Source: Halobacillus kuroshimensis DSM 18393 (GTDB lineage: Bacteria; Bacillota; Bacilli; Bacillales; Halobacillaceae). From it: DNA of 64,000 nt. The position numbers were made by a program, and so were the translations under genes. The DNA lies in assembly GCF_000425705.1 (NCBI RefSeq), contig NZ_AUDY01000010.1, positions 248,001 through 312,000 on the forward strand, read 5' to 3'. Positions 34,431 to 43,373 of the stretch are shown piece after piece (positions within the stretch are counted from its first letter, which is position 1; the number at the start of each line of letters is the position of its first letter). The notes beneath the pieces were generated by a model, which did not search any database, was not told the origin of the DNA, and saw only the letters and a program-made list of their open reading frames with translations.

Positions 34431-34997
34431 ATGGAAAAACAACCATTGAAAATGCACAGCTATCCAGGGATGGTGGCCGTTGTAGGCAGTGAGTATGATG
34501 GAGAAGTGAATTTCATGTCAGCTGGGTGGCATTCCTTTTTATCTATGGACCCGCCGATGTATGGAGTGGCGGTGGGAAGAGAACGTTATTCCTATCAGCT
34601 GATCCAGCAGGCCGGTGCATTCACGATTAATTTTCTGCCCTATGAGGAGGCGGCTTTTATTCAATATGCCGGAAGTACTTCCGGGGTGGATACAGATAAA
34701 GCTTCCAGTTTCGGCCAGGCATGGAAAAGAGGGAAGGACGGAGGGCCGGTCCTGGAGAGGGCCTACCTTACTTATGAATGCAGCCTTGATCAGGTGCTTC
34801 CAACTGGAGATCATGACTGGGTGACCGGGTCCATTACCGCCTGTTCCTATATTTCTGAAATTTTTAATGAAAATGGTCTTCCCAATTTTAAAAACCTGCA
34901 CATTCCTTTGTATTTAGGTCGTTCCGAGTACATAAAGCTTGATGAAAAGATAAAAAAACAATCCTTTATCGACCCTTTTTCTTATAAAAAAAGTTGA
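34431..34997 (+). CDS. Flavin reductase-like FMN-binding protein
   Basis: The 188-residue protein has the split-barrel FMN-binding fold of the flavin reductase (DIM6/NTAB-like) family. Visible cues are NFMSAGWHSFLSMDPPMYGVAVG near residue 25 (flavin-binding strand), TSGVDTDKASSFG in the middle and HDWVTGSITA late. The substrate is unknown. It is not usual at this place in B. subtilis. A -10-like element with extended TG (TGATACACT) precedes it, and it stands between deoC and rpsU with no tight coupling. Confidence 0.75.
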   Translation: MEKQPLKMHSYPGMVAVVGSEYDGEVNFMSAGWHSFLSMDPPMYGVAVGRERYSYQLIQQAGAFTINFLPYEEAAFIQYAGSTSGVDTDKASSFGQAWKRGKDGGPVLERAYLTYECSLDQVLPTGDHDWVTGSITACSYISEIFNENGLPNFKNLHIPLYLGRSEYIKLDEKIKKQSFIDPFSYKKS

Positions 34998-35022
34998 CCA
35001 TCCTTAAACCATATACTATAAT
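34994..35022 (+). promoter_or_regulatory. Sigma-A promoter of rpsU
   Basis: TTGACC and a perfect TATAAT are separated by 17 bases, near-consensus. Confidence 0.87.
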
Positions 35023-35030
35023 TGTCAAAG

Positions 35031-35048
35031 GTATGGGAGGTCCCATAC
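35031..35048 (+). other. 5' hairpin in the rpsU leader
   Basis: GTATGGG and CCCATAC form a 7-bp stem around AGGT, right at the predicted RNA 5' end. It may protect the RNA or be regulatory; function unknown. Confidence 0.45.
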
Positions 35049-35090
35049 AAGAGAAACAGTTTTGTTTGCTTCGGAGGGAGGGAAATTAGC

Positions 35091-35264
35091 ATGTCAAATA
35101 CAACTCGCGTTCGTAAAAACGAGTCTCTTGAAGATGCTCTTCGTCGCTTTAAGCGTTCTGTATCAAAGAGTGGTACATTAGCGGAATATCGTAAGCGTGA
35201 ATATTACGATAAGCCTAGCGTACGCCGTAAGAAAAAGTCTGAGGCGGCTAGAAAGCGTAAGTAA
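35091..35264 (+). CDS. rpsU: 30S ribosomal protein bS21
   Basis: Small basic ribosomal protein of 57 residues, needed for mRNA pairing at initiation. The sequence is diagnostic: [19 protein letters not shown] followed by a Lys/Arg-rich tail. GGGAGG precedes ATG. It is followed after 20 bases by yqeY, as in most Bacilli. Confidence 0.98.
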   Translation: MSNTTRVRKNESLEDALRRFKRSVSKSGTLAEYRKREYYDKPSVRRKKKSEAARKRK

Positions 35265-35284
35265 TCAAAGAGGGTGTTGAATAG

Positions 35285-35731
35285 ATGACGATCACTGACC
35301 GTCTGACCCAGGACATGAAAACAGCCATGAAGGCGCGGGATAAGGAAAAATTATCTACGATCCGCATGGTTCGTGCTTCTATGCAAAATGAAGCAATTAA
35401 ATTGGGTAAAGATTCATTATCTGAAGAAGAAGCATTGACTGTTTTATCTCGTGAGGTAAAGCAGAGAAATGATTCCCTCCATGAATTCAAAGAAGCTGGA
35501 CGTGACGATCTTGTAGAAGGACTCGAGCGTGAAATTGAGATTTTACAAGTATATATGCCGAAACAGCTCACTGATGAAGAACTTGAACAGATTGTCAATG
35601 AAACAATCGAGGAAGTAGGAGCTGCTTCCAAGAGCGACATGGGCAAGGTGATGAGTGCCATCATGCCTAAAGTAAAAGGCAGAGCCGATGGTTCACAGGT
35701 CAATAAGTTCGTTCTTCAGCAATTATCGTAA
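35285..35731 (+). CDS. yqeY: GatB/YqeY domain protein
   Basis: The 148-residue YqeY protein is related to the helical tail domain of GatB, which contacts tRNA during amidation. Its role as a stand-alone protein is unclear. Core: [21 protein letters not shown] and [12 protein letters not shown]. Co-transcribed with rpsU. Confidence 0.94.
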   Translation: MTITDRLTQDMKTAMKARDKEKLSTIRMVRASMQNEAIKLGKDSLSEEEALTVLSREVKQRNDSLHEFKEAGRDDLVEGLEREIEILQVYMPKQLTDEELEQIVNETIEEVGAASKSDMGKVMSAIMPKVKGRADGSQVNKFVLQQLS

Positions 35732-35735
35732 ATAT

Positions 35736-35769
35736 AAAAGGCCTCTCTGTAGAAAGAGAGGCCTTTTTA
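35736..35769 (+). terminator. Terminator of rpsU-yqeY
   Basis: AAAAGGCCTCTCT and its complement form a 13-bp stem with a 6-base loop and T-tract. Confidence 0.95.
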
Positions 35770-35776
35770 TTTTTAA

Positions 35777-35804
35777 CGAAACTTTTTGTTTTGTCATTCG
35801 TATA
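35777..35804 (+). promoter_or_regulatory. Sigma-W-type promoter of the nfeD-floA operon
   Basis: CGAAAC and CGTATA are separated by 16 bases, one mismatch from the sigma-W consensus TGAAAC-16-CGTA. In B. subtilis yqeZ-floA-yqfB belongs to the sigma-W regulon. The bases CGTATA and TATACG at 35799-35815 also form an inverted repeat. Confidence 0.75.
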
Positions 35805-35847
35805 GGAAGTATACGGAGGGGAAGATAAAAGAGGGGGTGATTGTTCG

Positions 35848-37197
35848 ATGACACGTACTTGGCGTTTACGACTCTGGCTGACATTGTTTATGCTTGGAAC
35901 CGCAGCTTCTTTGGTGCTCAGTTTCGATTTTGCTGCAGCAGAAGGAGAAGGAGAAACCGTTTACGTCATTCCAGTTGAAGATACCGTCGAACGTGGAATG
36001 GCTGCTTTTCTGAAGAGGACCACAGGGGAAGCTGAGGAAAATGGTGTCGATCACATTATTTTTGAAGTGGATACACCCGGAGGCCGTGTTGATGCGGCAG
36101 GAGAGATTGGAGAAATTTTTCAGGATCTTGATATACCTAACACAGCGTTTGTAACGAGCCGTGCCTACTCGGCGGGTTCCTACATCGCCTTGAATGCCGA
36201 TAGCATATACATGAAGCCGCAGGCGACTATGGGGGCTTCCGGAGTGATCAACTCAGATGGGACAGCAGCCGATAAAAAGGCCCAGTCCGCCTGGATTTCC
36301 TCCATGGCTGCTGCAGCAGAAACGAATGGAAGAGATCCACTCTATGCCCGTGCCATGGCCGATGCAGCCGTTGATCTTCCCGATTACGGGGCTCCTGAGG
36401 GCGAGTTCCTTACCCTGGGACCGGGAGAAGCAGAAGAAGTCGGCTATGCAGAAGGAATTGTCGAAGACCGGAACGAATTATTAAATGAGCTTTCTTTATC
36501 CGGGGCGGAAGTGGTGGAACAGAATCCGACACTGTCAGAAAACGCAGCCCGTTTTCTAACAGATCCCGTTGTCATACCGATATTATTATCAGTCGCAAGT
36601 CTCGGGCTTGTGGTGGAACTTTACTCACCAGGGTTCGGGATACCGGGAACAATGGGGGCAACAGCCCTTGTCCTGTTTTTCTACGGCCATATTGTTGCCG
36701 GTCTGGCCGGCTATGAGGCCATTATCTTACTCGTACTGGGGATAGGTCTTATTGTTGCCGAATTCTTTCTGCCTGGTGGGATAGCCGGAATTGCCGGGGT
36801 GGCGGCCGTCGTCTTTTCTCTGATGCTTTCTTCAGCGGATATGGGACATATGGCGATGAGCATTGGTATTGCGCTTCTGGTAACTGTAATTGTATCCGTA
36901 ATCCTGTTTAAGACGATGGGGCTTGAACGTGGCTTTTTCCGGCACATCATTCTGAATGATTCCACCTCATCCGAGCAGGGGTATGTTTCATCGGTCAACC
37001 GTCTGGATCTGATCGGTCTGGAAGGAACGGCCGTGACGCCGCTGCGGCCGTCGGGAACCGCTGAATTTGACGGGGAACGGCTGGACGTCGTTACCGAAGG
37101 TGTCTTTATCGGAGTGAATCAGAAAGTGAAAATTATGAAAACCGAAGGATCACGAATCGTGGTCCGTGAACTGAAAAAAGAGGAGGAAACAACGTGA
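35848..37197 (+). CDS. yqeZ: NfeD family membrane serine protease (YqeZ-like)
   Basis: Membrane-bound NfeD protein of 449 residues. A signal-like N-terminal helix (about 8-30) is followed by a ClpP-like extracytoplasmic domain (about 35-225). The catalytic Ser lies in [12 protein letters not shown] near residue 108, and the Lys lies about 40 residues later in TAADKKAQ. Four to five helices (about 235-360) and a C-terminal OB fold follow. The partner, FloA, overlaps its stop codon. Family knowledge links NfeD/flotillin pairs to membrane order and antibiotic stress. Proteolysis is inferred from the motif. Confidence 0.92.
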   Translation: MTRTWRLRLWLTLFMLGTAASLVLSFDFAAAEGEGETVYVIPVEDTVERGMAAFLKRTTGEAEENGVDHIIFEVDTPGGRVDAAGEIGEIFQDLDIPNTAFVTSRAYSAGSYIALNADSIYMKPQATMGASGVINSDGTAADKKAQSAWISSMAAAAETNGRDPLYARAMADAAVDLPDYGAPEGEFLTLGPGEAEEVGYAEGIVEDRNELLNELSLSGAEVVEQNPTLSENAARFLTDPVVIPILLSVASLGLVVELYSPGFGIPGTMGATALVLFFYGHIVAGLAGYEAIILLVLGIGLIVAEFFLPGGIAGIAGVAAVVFSLMLSSADMGHMAMSIGIALLVTVIVSVILFKTMGLERGFFRHIILNDSTSSEQGYVSSVNRLDLIGLEGTAVTPLRPSGTAEFDGERLDVVTEGVFIGVNQKVKIMKTEGSRIVVRELKKEEETT

Positions 37198-38183
37198 CAT
37201 TGCAGGAACTCATGCCGATTATCATTATCGGTATCATTATTATCGTACTGGCTGTGCTCTTCACATTTATCCCGGTCATGCTCTGGATCAGTGCCCTGGC
37301 TGCCGGAGTTAAGATCAATATCTTTACGCTTGTTGGAATGAGATTGAGAAGGGTTATTCCTTCCCGCGTCATCAACCCGTTGATTAAAGCCCATAAAGCC
37401 GGCGTCAACGTCAACACCAACCAGCTGGAAAGCCACTACCTTGCCGGTGGTAACGTCGACCGTGTGGTCAATGCGCTGATTGCCGCTCAGCGTGCGAATA
37501 TCGAACTGAGCTTTGAACGCTGTGCTGCGATCGATCTGGCCGGCCGTGACGTTCTGGAAGCCGTACAGATGAGTGTCAACCCTAAGGTTATTGAAACACC
37601 ATTTATCGCTGGTGTAGCGATGGACGGAATTGAAGTGAAAGCCAAAGCGCGTATCACCGTTCGTGCCAATATCGACCGTCTTGTCGGTGGTGCTGGTGAA
37701 GATACCGTGATCGCCCGTGTTGGTGAAGGAATTGTATCGACCATCGGTTCCAGTGAAAACCACAACAAAGTATTGGAAAATCCGGATCGTATTTCTCAAA
37801 ACGTATTGAGTAAAGGGCTGGATGCAGGTACGGCTTTTGAAATCCTCTCCATCGATATTGCTGATATTGATATCGGTAAAAACATCGGTGCGATTCTTCA
37901 GACCGACCAGGCAGAAGCAGATAAAAACATCGCTCAGGCGAAAGCAGAAGAACGACGTGCGATGGCCATTGCCCAGGAGCAGGAAATGCGCGCCCGCGTA
38001 CAGGAAATGCAGGCGAAGGTTGTGGAAGCAGAAGCCCAGGTTCCTCAAGCCCTTGCAGAAGCTCTTCGTTCCGGAAAAATGGGCGTTATGGATTACATGA
38101 ACTATCAGAACATCAATGCTGATACGGATATGAGAAATACTCTCGGCCGCACATCAGACGAAGAAGCCGAAGAAGATAAGTAA
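37194..38183 (+). CDS. floA: Flotillin-like protein FloA
   Basis: Membrane scaffold protein of functional membrane microdomains, 329 residues. An N-terminal hairpin helix (about 7-32) anchors it, and a PHB/SPFH domain follows ([19 protein letters not shown] near 225). A coiled coil with repeated EA/AE segments ends the protein. A GTG start overlaps the yqeZ stop codon (GTGA), with GAGGAGG upstream, so the two are translationally coupled. Shares the sigma-W promoter. Confidence 0.96.
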   Translation: MTLQELMPIIIIGIIIIVLAVLFTFIPVMLWISALAAGVKINIFTLVGMRLRRVIPSRVINPLIKAHKAGVNVNTNQLESHYLAGGNVDRVVNALIAAQRANIELSFERCAAIDLAGRDVLEAVQMSVNPKVIETPFIAGVAMDGIEVKAKARITVRANIDRLVGGAGEDTVIARVGEGIVSTIGSSENHNKVLENPDRISQNVLSKGLDAGTAFEILSIDIADIDIGKNIGAILQTDQAEADKNIAQAKAEERRAMAIAQEQEMRARVQEMQAKVVEAEAQVPQALAEALRSGKMGVMDYMNYQNINADTDMRNTLGRTSDEEAEEDK

Positions 38184-38211
38184 ATCCTCGCTGACTTAAA
38201 GGAGCATGCAT

Positions 38212-38745
38212 ATGGCAGATCTTATTGAATTGATATTCAGTAATTTTGTCATCGTCGCTGCGATTATCGGTGGAATTATCAGCTGGTTCAGCGGGATGTC
38301 AAAAGAAAAGGATCAAAAGCCGGGAGCTCCGAAGAAACAAACGGCGCCCCGTCCTTATCCGAATAAGTCCCAGGGGGAACCGCAGCAGGAAAAAGAGGGT
38401 CAGCAAGATAAAGGAGGCCGTCTCCGCGAGTATTATGAAGAAAAACAGAAGCGTCTGGAAGAAATAGCTGAAAAATCAAGGTCTGACGCTTCTGGATACA
38501 ACAATAACCGGACCATAACGGATTCTCCGGTCTATAACGCAGAGAAATCCAGCCCGATGGAGGAAAACCCTCCGGCGGGGCGGAAAGCCTCGACAAAGGC
38601 TCCTCCGTTAACGACGGAGGGCCCTCTGGTAGAGCAGGCGCGGAAGTGGGATAAGAAAAAACTGGCCGAAGGAATTGTAATGGCTGAAATTCTTGGACCC
38701 CCGCGTGCGCACAAGCCGCATCGCTCGCATCCCCGAAAAAGATAG
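38212..38745 (+). CDS. Uncharacterised membrane protein in the floA operon
   Basis: I do not recognise a named family; it stands where yqfB lies in B. subtilis. The 177 residues hold one N-terminal hydrophobic helix (about 4-25), then a long Lys/Glu/Gln/Pro-rich low-complexity linker (about 30-140). The C-terminus reads KKKLAEGIVMAEILGPPR then a basic His/Arg-rich tail, a compact candidate binding motif. AAAGGAG stands 7 bases before ATG 38212 (an in-frame ATG at 38206 overlaps it). A terminator follows at once, so it is the last gene of the nfeD-floA transcript and possibly a partner of FloA. Confidence 0.65.
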   Translation: MADLIELIFSNFVIVAAIIGGIISWFSGMSKEKDQKPGAPKKQTAPRPYPNKSQGEPQQEKEGQQDKGGRLREYYEEKQKRLEEIAEKSRSDASGYNNNRTITDSPVYNAEKSSPMEENPPAGRKASTKAPPLTTEGPLVEQARKWDKKKLAEGIVMAEILGPPRAHKPHRSHPRKR

Positions 38746-38748
38746 ACG

Positions 38749-38786
38749 AACGCCCGAATTGTAGTGATACAATTCGGGCGTTTTTC
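38749..38786 (+). terminator. Terminator of the nfeD-floA operon
   Basis: A 15-bp perfect stem (AACGCCCGAATTGTA and complement), loop GTGA and five T. Confidence 0.95.
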
Positions 38787-38815
38787 GTATAAATGAAAAG
38801 AAGGGGGGGCGTTGT

Positions 38816-39109
38816 ATGCCAAAATGGCAGCAGCAGATTAGAACATGGATCGGCCGTTACTTTGACCTTCCGGCTGATGTGATGCTGGATTTACCACGAA
38901 TTACTACGATCGGATCCATACATGTCTACATAGAAAATCATACAGGCCTCCTGCATTTTTCAGAGGAAGAAGTAAGGATTCAATACAAAAAGGGCCAGGT
39001 CCGGATTGTTGGCAGAGACCTCGGGGTGAAAATGATGCTGAAAGAAGAACTTCTCCTGGAAGGAGAGTTGAAATCTGTTGAGTTTTTTCCTGATTCCAAA
39101 GGAGGGTGA
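38816..39109 (+). CDS. yqfC: Sporulation protein YqfC
   Basis: YabP/YqfC family protein of 97 residues. Visible core: PRITTIGSIHVYIENHTGLL and DLGVKMMLKEELLLEGEL. Expressed in the mother cell in B. subtilis (sigma-E) and needed for sporulation, function unknown. It overlaps the yqfD ribosome-binding region; the pair is conserved. Confidence 0.92.
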   Translation: MPKWQQQIRTWIGRYFDLPADVMLDLPRITTIGSIHVYIENHTGLLHFSEEEVRIQYKKGQVRIVGRDLGVKMMLKEELLLEGELKSVEFFPDSKGG

Positions 39110-39114
39110 GTCTT

Positions 39115-40296
39115 ATGGGAAACCAGCGGGGATATTTTGAGGGTGTGTTAACCATCGAGGCTTCCGGTCCACTGCTGGAACCTTTTTTACAGGCGTGCAC
39201 ACGGCGCGGGTGCAGGGTGACCAGCCTGAGGCGACTGGACGAAACGACTGTCCGCTTCACCATCCGGCTCAAGGATTGGAAAATTCTCCGGTCGCTCCGG
39301 AGAAAATACAAGTGCCGCCTGACCATTAAGGAAGGGAAGGGCGTTCCTTTTTTATACAAGCTTATGCGGAGGCGGCTTTCCGTGGCGGCGGCATTTCTGG
39401 CTGCGCTCGTTCTCGTCTTTCTGGCGGCGAATACATTGTGGTCGATCAAGGTCGAGGGATTGACGCCTGAATTAGAGGCAGCAGTTGAAAAGAAACTGAA
39501 CACTTATGGGGTATCCCCGGGACGGTTGACCATCGGAATGAAGGATCCAAACGATATCCAGCAGCAGCTGTTGGAGGATATTCCGGATCTGTTATGGATC
39601 GGGGTGAAAAAACAAGGGACAAGCTACCATTTGTACGGTGTGAAAAAGACCAGGCATGATACGAATCAGGACAACCAGCCCTCCAACCTCGTCGCATCAA
39701 AGAAGGGGATGATCGTTCAGACCTTTATAAAAAAAGGCCGGCCGCTTGTGTCTGTCTATGATGTCGTAAAGAAAGGACAGGTCCTCGCCACAGGTGAACT
39801 CGTCGAAGAAGGGGAGACGTTTGTCCACACAGAGGGGGATGTCACAGCGGAGACATGGTACAGGGTGGAGCAGGAGCTTCCCCTTCAGCAGATCATAACA
39901 CTCACTGACGGCACAGTTGAAACCGAGTATCACTTGAAAATTGGAGGCTGGTCTGTTCCGGTATGGGGGTGGTGGCGCGGAACAGATGGAAGCTACAGAG
40001 ACGAAAATGTAACAACAGACTGGAGGGTTTTTTCTTACTCACTCCCTTTGAACATGAAGCGCGTAGACCATTTCGCCATTGATACAGGAGCGATGGAATC
40101 ATCCCGTAAGGAAATAGAGAAAATAGGACGGAAGGCTGCGGGGCAGAGCCTGCTGCAGGAGCTTGAACCGGGAGCAGAAATCAAAGACGAAAAAGTTTTG
40201 CACCTTAGTGAGGAGCATGGTAAAGTAAAATTAATCCTATTGTACAAAGTTTATGAAAACATTGCAGAGACCAAGTATATTAGTCAAGGAGATTGA
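39115..40296 (+). CDS. yqfD: Sporulation protein YqfD
   Basis: Membrane protein of 393 residues and partner of yqfC. A short N-terminal domain is followed by one transmembrane helix (about 90-110, VAAAFLAALVLVFLAANTLW) and a large extracytoplasmic domain. It belongs to the stage IV sporulation family YqfD. ATG 39115 has AAAGGAGG 9 bases upstream; an in-frame GTG at 39106 sits at the yqfC stop. Its role is inferred from homology. Confidence 0.92.
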   Translation: MGNQRGYFEGVLTIEASGPLLEPFLQACTRRGCRVTSLRRLDETTVRFTIRLKDWKILRSLRRKYKCRLTIKEGKGVPFLYKLMRRRLSVAAAFLAALVLVFLAANTLWSIKVEGLTPELEAAVEKKLNTYGVSPGRLTIGMKDPNDIQQQLLEDIPDLLWIGVKKQGTSYHLYGVKKTRHDTNQDNQPSNLVASKKGMIVQTFIKKGRPLVSVYDVVKKGQVLATGELVEEGETFVHTEGDVTAETWYRVEQELPLQQIITLTDGTVETEYHLKIGGWSVPVWGWWRGTDGSYRDENVTTDWRVFSYSLPLNMKRVDHFAIDTGAMESSRKEIEKIGRKAAGQSLLQELEPGAEIKDEKVLHLSEEHGKVKLILLYKVYENIAETKYISQGD

Positions 40297-40298
40297 GT

Positions 40299-41261
40299 AT
40301 GCCGGAAGAGTTGAAAACAATGGACATCCAATTGGATAATACAACAGAAACTCTGGCCCTGTTCGGGACAGAGGACCGTAATTTGAAGCAAATTGAAGAA
40401 CAGCTGCAGGTGACGATCATCTCCCGCGGCGGCCAGGTCCGGGTGTCCGGGCAGGCGGAACATGTTCAATTAGTTGAGGATATTCTTCTGAGTGTCCTTG
40501 CTCTGATCCGTAAAGGACTTTCCGTAACAGAGCGAGACATTGTCTACGCCGTGGAACTGGCTAAAAAAGGAAAAATCAATCAGTTTGAAGCGTTGTTTGA
40601 AGACGAAATCACGAAAAACTCTAAAGGTAAGTCCATCAGGGTGAAAACTCTCGGACAGCGGAATTATATTGCTGCCATTAAAAATCATGATCTTGTATTC
40701 GGAATCGGCCCGGCCGGAACCGGAAAAACATACTTAGCTGTCATTATGGCCGTCAATGCCCTGAAAAACGGAGACGTAAAAAGGATCATCTTGACACGCC
40801 CTGCCGTTGAAGCCGGGGAAAGCCTTGGTTTCCTGCCCGGGGATTTGAAGGAAAAAGTGGATCCTTATCTACGGCCGCTGTATGATTCTCTTCATGACGT
40901 TTTCGGAGCAGAACACACAGCAAGACTGATTGACCGGGGAACGATTGAGATCGCCCCGCTTGCCTATATGAGGGGCCGTACCCTGGATGATGCGTTTGCC
41001 ATTCTGGATGAAGCGCAGAATACCACCCCTGAACAAATGAAAATGTTCCTCACCCGCCTTGGCTTTGGATCGAAGATGATCATCACCGGGGATATTACCC
41101 AGGTTGACCTGCCGAAAGGTGTCAAGTCCGGGCTGCGTGTAGCTGAAGAGACGCTTGGCTCTGTCAAAGGTGCATCGTTCATTAAGCTTGATCAGTCGGA
41201 CGTTGTCCGTCACCCGCTTGTACAGAGAATCATTGATGCATATGAAGGCGATAAACAATAA
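40299..41261 (+). CDS. phoH: PhoH family ATPase (PhoL/YbeZ type)
   Basis: Cytosolic P-loop NTPase, 320 residues. Walker A is GPAGTGKTYLAV near residue 143, Walker B AFAILDEAQNTT, and ITGDITQVDLPKGVKSGLRV follows. The family acts in RNA metabolism and ribosome maturation with YbeY. ATG 40299 has AAGGAG 7 bases upstream; a TTG at 40293 overlaps the yqfD stop. A strong terminator begins at its stop codon, so the transcript ends here rather than running into ybeY. Confidence 0.95.
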   Translation: MPEELKTMDIQLDNTTETLALFGTEDRNLKQIEEQLQVTIISRGGQVRVSGQAEHVQLVEDILLSVLALIRKGLSVTERDIVYAVELAKKGKINQFEALFEDEITKNSKGKSIRVKTLGQRNYIAAIKNHDLVFGIGPAGTGKTYLAVIMAVNALKNGDVKRIILTRPAVEAGESLGFLPGDLKEKVDPYLRPLYDSLHDVFGAEHTARLIDRGTIEIAPLAYMRGRTLDDAFAILDEAQNTTPEQMKMFLTRLGFGSKMIITGDITQVDLPKGVKSGLRVAEETLGSVKGASFIKLDQSDVVRHPLVQRIIDAYEGDKQ

Positions 41262-41288
41262 GACCCTCCCCGGGTCTTATTTCTTTTT
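41257..41288 (+). terminator. Terminator of the yqfC-yqfD-phoH transcript
   Basis: AATAAGACCC and GGGTCTTATT form a 10-bp perfect stem with a 5-base loop and a TCTTTTT tail. The stop codon of phoH lies in the stem. Confidence 0.92.
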
Positions 41289-41310
41289 GTGTCCGCTTAC
41301 CATGAACCAT

Positions 41311-41339
41311 TTGCCTTGGAGCATGACACCCTATATGAT
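41311..41339 (+). promoter_or_regulatory. Sigma-A promoter of ybeY-dgkA
   Basis: TTGCCT and TATGAT are separated by 17 bases, about 137 bases before the ybeY start. The leader holds no clear gene. Confidence 0.65.
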
Positions 41340-41475
41340 AGGGGTAGAGGGGAGCTTTTCACTTGGAAAAGCGGGTTTATGGCCGGAAAGAAAAAGATCC
41401 ATCATAACATCCCCTGCAGCAGACGCAGTTACTTTACATGAGGCTGAAGAAGCCCTTAAATAAGGAGGAAGACAA

Positions 41476-41946
41476 GTGATCACCATTGATTTTCACGATG
41501 AAACGAACTCTGTAGACGAAGCTTTTGTTGATATGATCCAGCGCATACTTGAATTTGCAGGCGGACGGGAAGGCATCACCGGAGATGCTGAAGTATCGGT
41601 AAGCTTTGTTGACAATAAAGAAATTCAGGAACTCAACCGCAACTACCGACAAAAGGATGAGCCGACAGACGTCATTTCCTTTGCCATGCAGGAGACAGGG
41701 GAAGGCGAAGTGGACATCCTGGATGAAAACCTGCCAATGATGCTCGGTGATATCGTCATCTCTGTGGACAAGGCCAAGGAGCAGGCGGAGGATTATCATC
41801 ACTCTCTGGAAAGGGAATTCGGCTTCCTTGCTCTTCACGGATTCCTTCACCTGCTGGGATATGATCATCTGAATGAAGAGGATGAAAAGAAGATGTTCAC
41901 CCGCCAGGAGGACATTCTCCGTGAATTCGGGCTCCAGCGATCCTAA
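41476..41946 (+). CDS. ybeY: Endoribonuclease YbeY
   Basis: Zinc-dependent RNase that matures 16S rRNA and aids ribosome quality control, 156 residues. The metal site is LALHGFLHLLGYDH (H-x3-H-x5-H) near residue 115. It starts at GTG with GGAGGA 6 bases upstream. The 3' end overlaps dgkA by 26 bases. In B. subtilis pgpH lies between phoH and ybeY; it is absent here. Confidence 0.95.
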   Translation: MITIDFHDETNSVDEAFVDMIQRILEFAGGREGITGDAEVSVSFVDNKEIQELNRNYRQKDEPTDVISFAMQETGEGEVDILDENLPMMLGDIVISVDKAKEQAEDYHHSLEREFGFLALHGFLHLLGYDHLNEEDEKKMFTRQEDILREFGLQRS

Positions 41947-42301
41947 GAAAAAAGGAATAGGATTTGCCTATGCATGGAGGGGCATCAAACTGGTCTGGAC
42001 ATCGGAGCGGAATTTCCGCATTCATGCTGCGGCTGCCATCCTTGCCTTAACAGCAGGCGGAATTCTGCGGTTATCCTTAGTGGAATGGGCTGTACTTACG
42101 GTTACAATTGCTTTGGTCCTGACATTAGAGATGGTTAATTCCGCTATTGAAAAACTGCTGGACCACCTCCATCCGGACCGTCACCCTGCCGTGGGTGCTG
42201 TCAAGGACGTGGCAGCAGGGGCCGTACTTACGGCTGCCGGTGGATCTGTGGTCGTAGGTGTTTTCCTGTTCGGGCCTAAGCTCCTTGCTTTATTGATGTA
42301 A
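41921..42301 (+). CDS. dgkA: Undecaprenol/diacylglycerol kinase DgkA
   Basis: Membrane kinase that phosphorylates undecaprenol (DgkA type of Gram-positives), 126 residues. Three helices, and the conserved ERNFRIHAAAA and LEMVNSAIEKLLD segments, are visible. The GTG at 41921 is preferred, with AGGAGGAC 8 bases upstream; this places the start inside the end of ybeY. The cdd gene that follows dgkA in B. subtilis is missing. Confidence 0.93.
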   Translation: MNSGSSDPKKKGIGFAYAWRGIKLVWTSERNFRIHAAAAILALTAGGILRLSLVEWAVLTVTIALVLTLEMVNSAIEKLLDHLHPDRHPAVGAVKDVAAGAVLTAAGGSVVVGVFLFGPKLLALLM

Positions 42302-42318
42302 CGGTAAACCTTACGGGA

Positions 42319-42327
42319 TGTTATAAT
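42319..42327 (+). promoter_or_regulatory. Extended -10 promoter of era
   Basis: TGT followed by a perfect TATAAT gives an extended -10 element, with only a weak TAACGG at -35 position. It lies 46 bases before the era ATG. Confidence 0.55.
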
Positions 42328-42373
42328 AGAATACAGAAGAACCTAAAGGTTAGATTTTATTGGAGGAACATGT

Positions 42374-43279
42374 ATGACAGAGAATTTCAAATCAGGCTTT
42401 ATTACGATTGTGGGCCGTCCGAACGTTGGTAAATCCACGTTCATGAACCGCGTAATTGGTGAGAAAATTGCCATCATGAGTGATAAGCCGCAGACAACAA
42501 GAAACAAAATCCAGGGTGTCTACACCGATGAAGAATCCCAGATGGTCTTTATCGACACCCCTGGTATTCATAAACCAAAGCACAAACTCGGCGATTTTAT
42601 GGTGAATACAGCTGAAAATACGCTTAATGAAGTGGATGCCGTCCTGTTTATGATCAATGCAGAAGAAGGATACGGGCGCGGGGATCAGTTCATTATCGAT
42701 CGCCTGCAGCGCGTGAACCAGCCTGTCTTCCTGATCATCAACAAAATCGACCGGGTTCACCCGGACAAGCTGCTGCCGTTGATCGAGCAGTACAAGGACA
42801 TGTATGATTTTGAAGAAATCATCCCGATCTCCGCTCTCGAGGGTAACAACGTCAACCATCTGCTCGGGGTTTTAAAAAGCCATCTGCCGGAAGGTCCGCA
42901 GTTTTATCCGGAAGACCAGATTACCGATCACCCGGAGCGGTTTGTCATCAGTGAATTCATCCGCGAAAAAGTGCTTCACCTGACGAGAGAGGAAATTCCG
43001 CATTCCATTGCTGTGGTCATTGAAGGGATAAAGCCCAGGGAAGATGCTCCCGGCGTTTATATCCAGGCGGCCATCATCGTGGAACGCAAATCTCAAAAAG
43101 GGATCATTATTGGGAAGCAGGGCAGCATGCTGAAGGAAGTCGGCAAGAGAGCCCGTAAGGATATTGAATCCCTGCTCGGCAGTAAAGTGTATCTTGAACT
43201 GTGGGTGAAAGTACAGAAAGACTGGCGGAACAAGCAGATTCAACTCAGCGATTTCGGTTACAGGGACGACGAATATTAA
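42374..43279 (+). CDS. era: GTPase Era
   Basis: Ras-like GTPase with a KH RNA-binding domain that guides 30S maturation. The 301 residues start with [20 protein letters not shown] (G1), DTPGIHKPK (G3) and NKIDRV (G4). The C-terminal KH domain holds [27 protein letters not shown] precedes ATG. It has its own extended -10 promoter. Confidence 0.97.
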   Translation: MTENFKSGFITIVGRPNVGKSTFMNRVIGEKIAIMSDKPQTTRNKIQGVYTDEESQMVFIDTPGIHKPKHKLGDFMVNTAENTLNEVDAVLFMINAEEGYGRGDQFIIDRLQRVNQPVFLIINKIDRVHPDKLLPLIEQYKDMYDFEEIIPISALEGNNVNHLLGVLKSHLPEGPQFYPEDQITDHPERFVISEFIREKVLHLTREEIPHSIAVVIEGIKPREDAPGVYIQAAIIVERKSQKGIIIGKQGSMLKEVGKRARKDIESLLGSKVYLELWVKVQKDWRNKQIQLSDFGYRDDEY

Positions 43280-43373
43280 AGGTTGGAAAAAATTAAGCCT
43301 TATAGATCAGGCCGGGGAAAGCAAGATAAGCATGTAAATGGTATCAGCGAATAAAAGAAAGGCGGTGTTTCTT

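Noticed and set aside
37119-38048. A 309-residue open frame antisense to floA
   Set aside because: Shadow of floA; no ribosome-binding site or domain.
41323-41463. A 46-residue open frame ending just before the ybeY ribosome-binding site
   Set aside because: Its start lies in the promoter spacer, it has no ribosome-binding site, and it shows no similarity that I can see to pgpH. Kept only as a note in the pgpH finding region.
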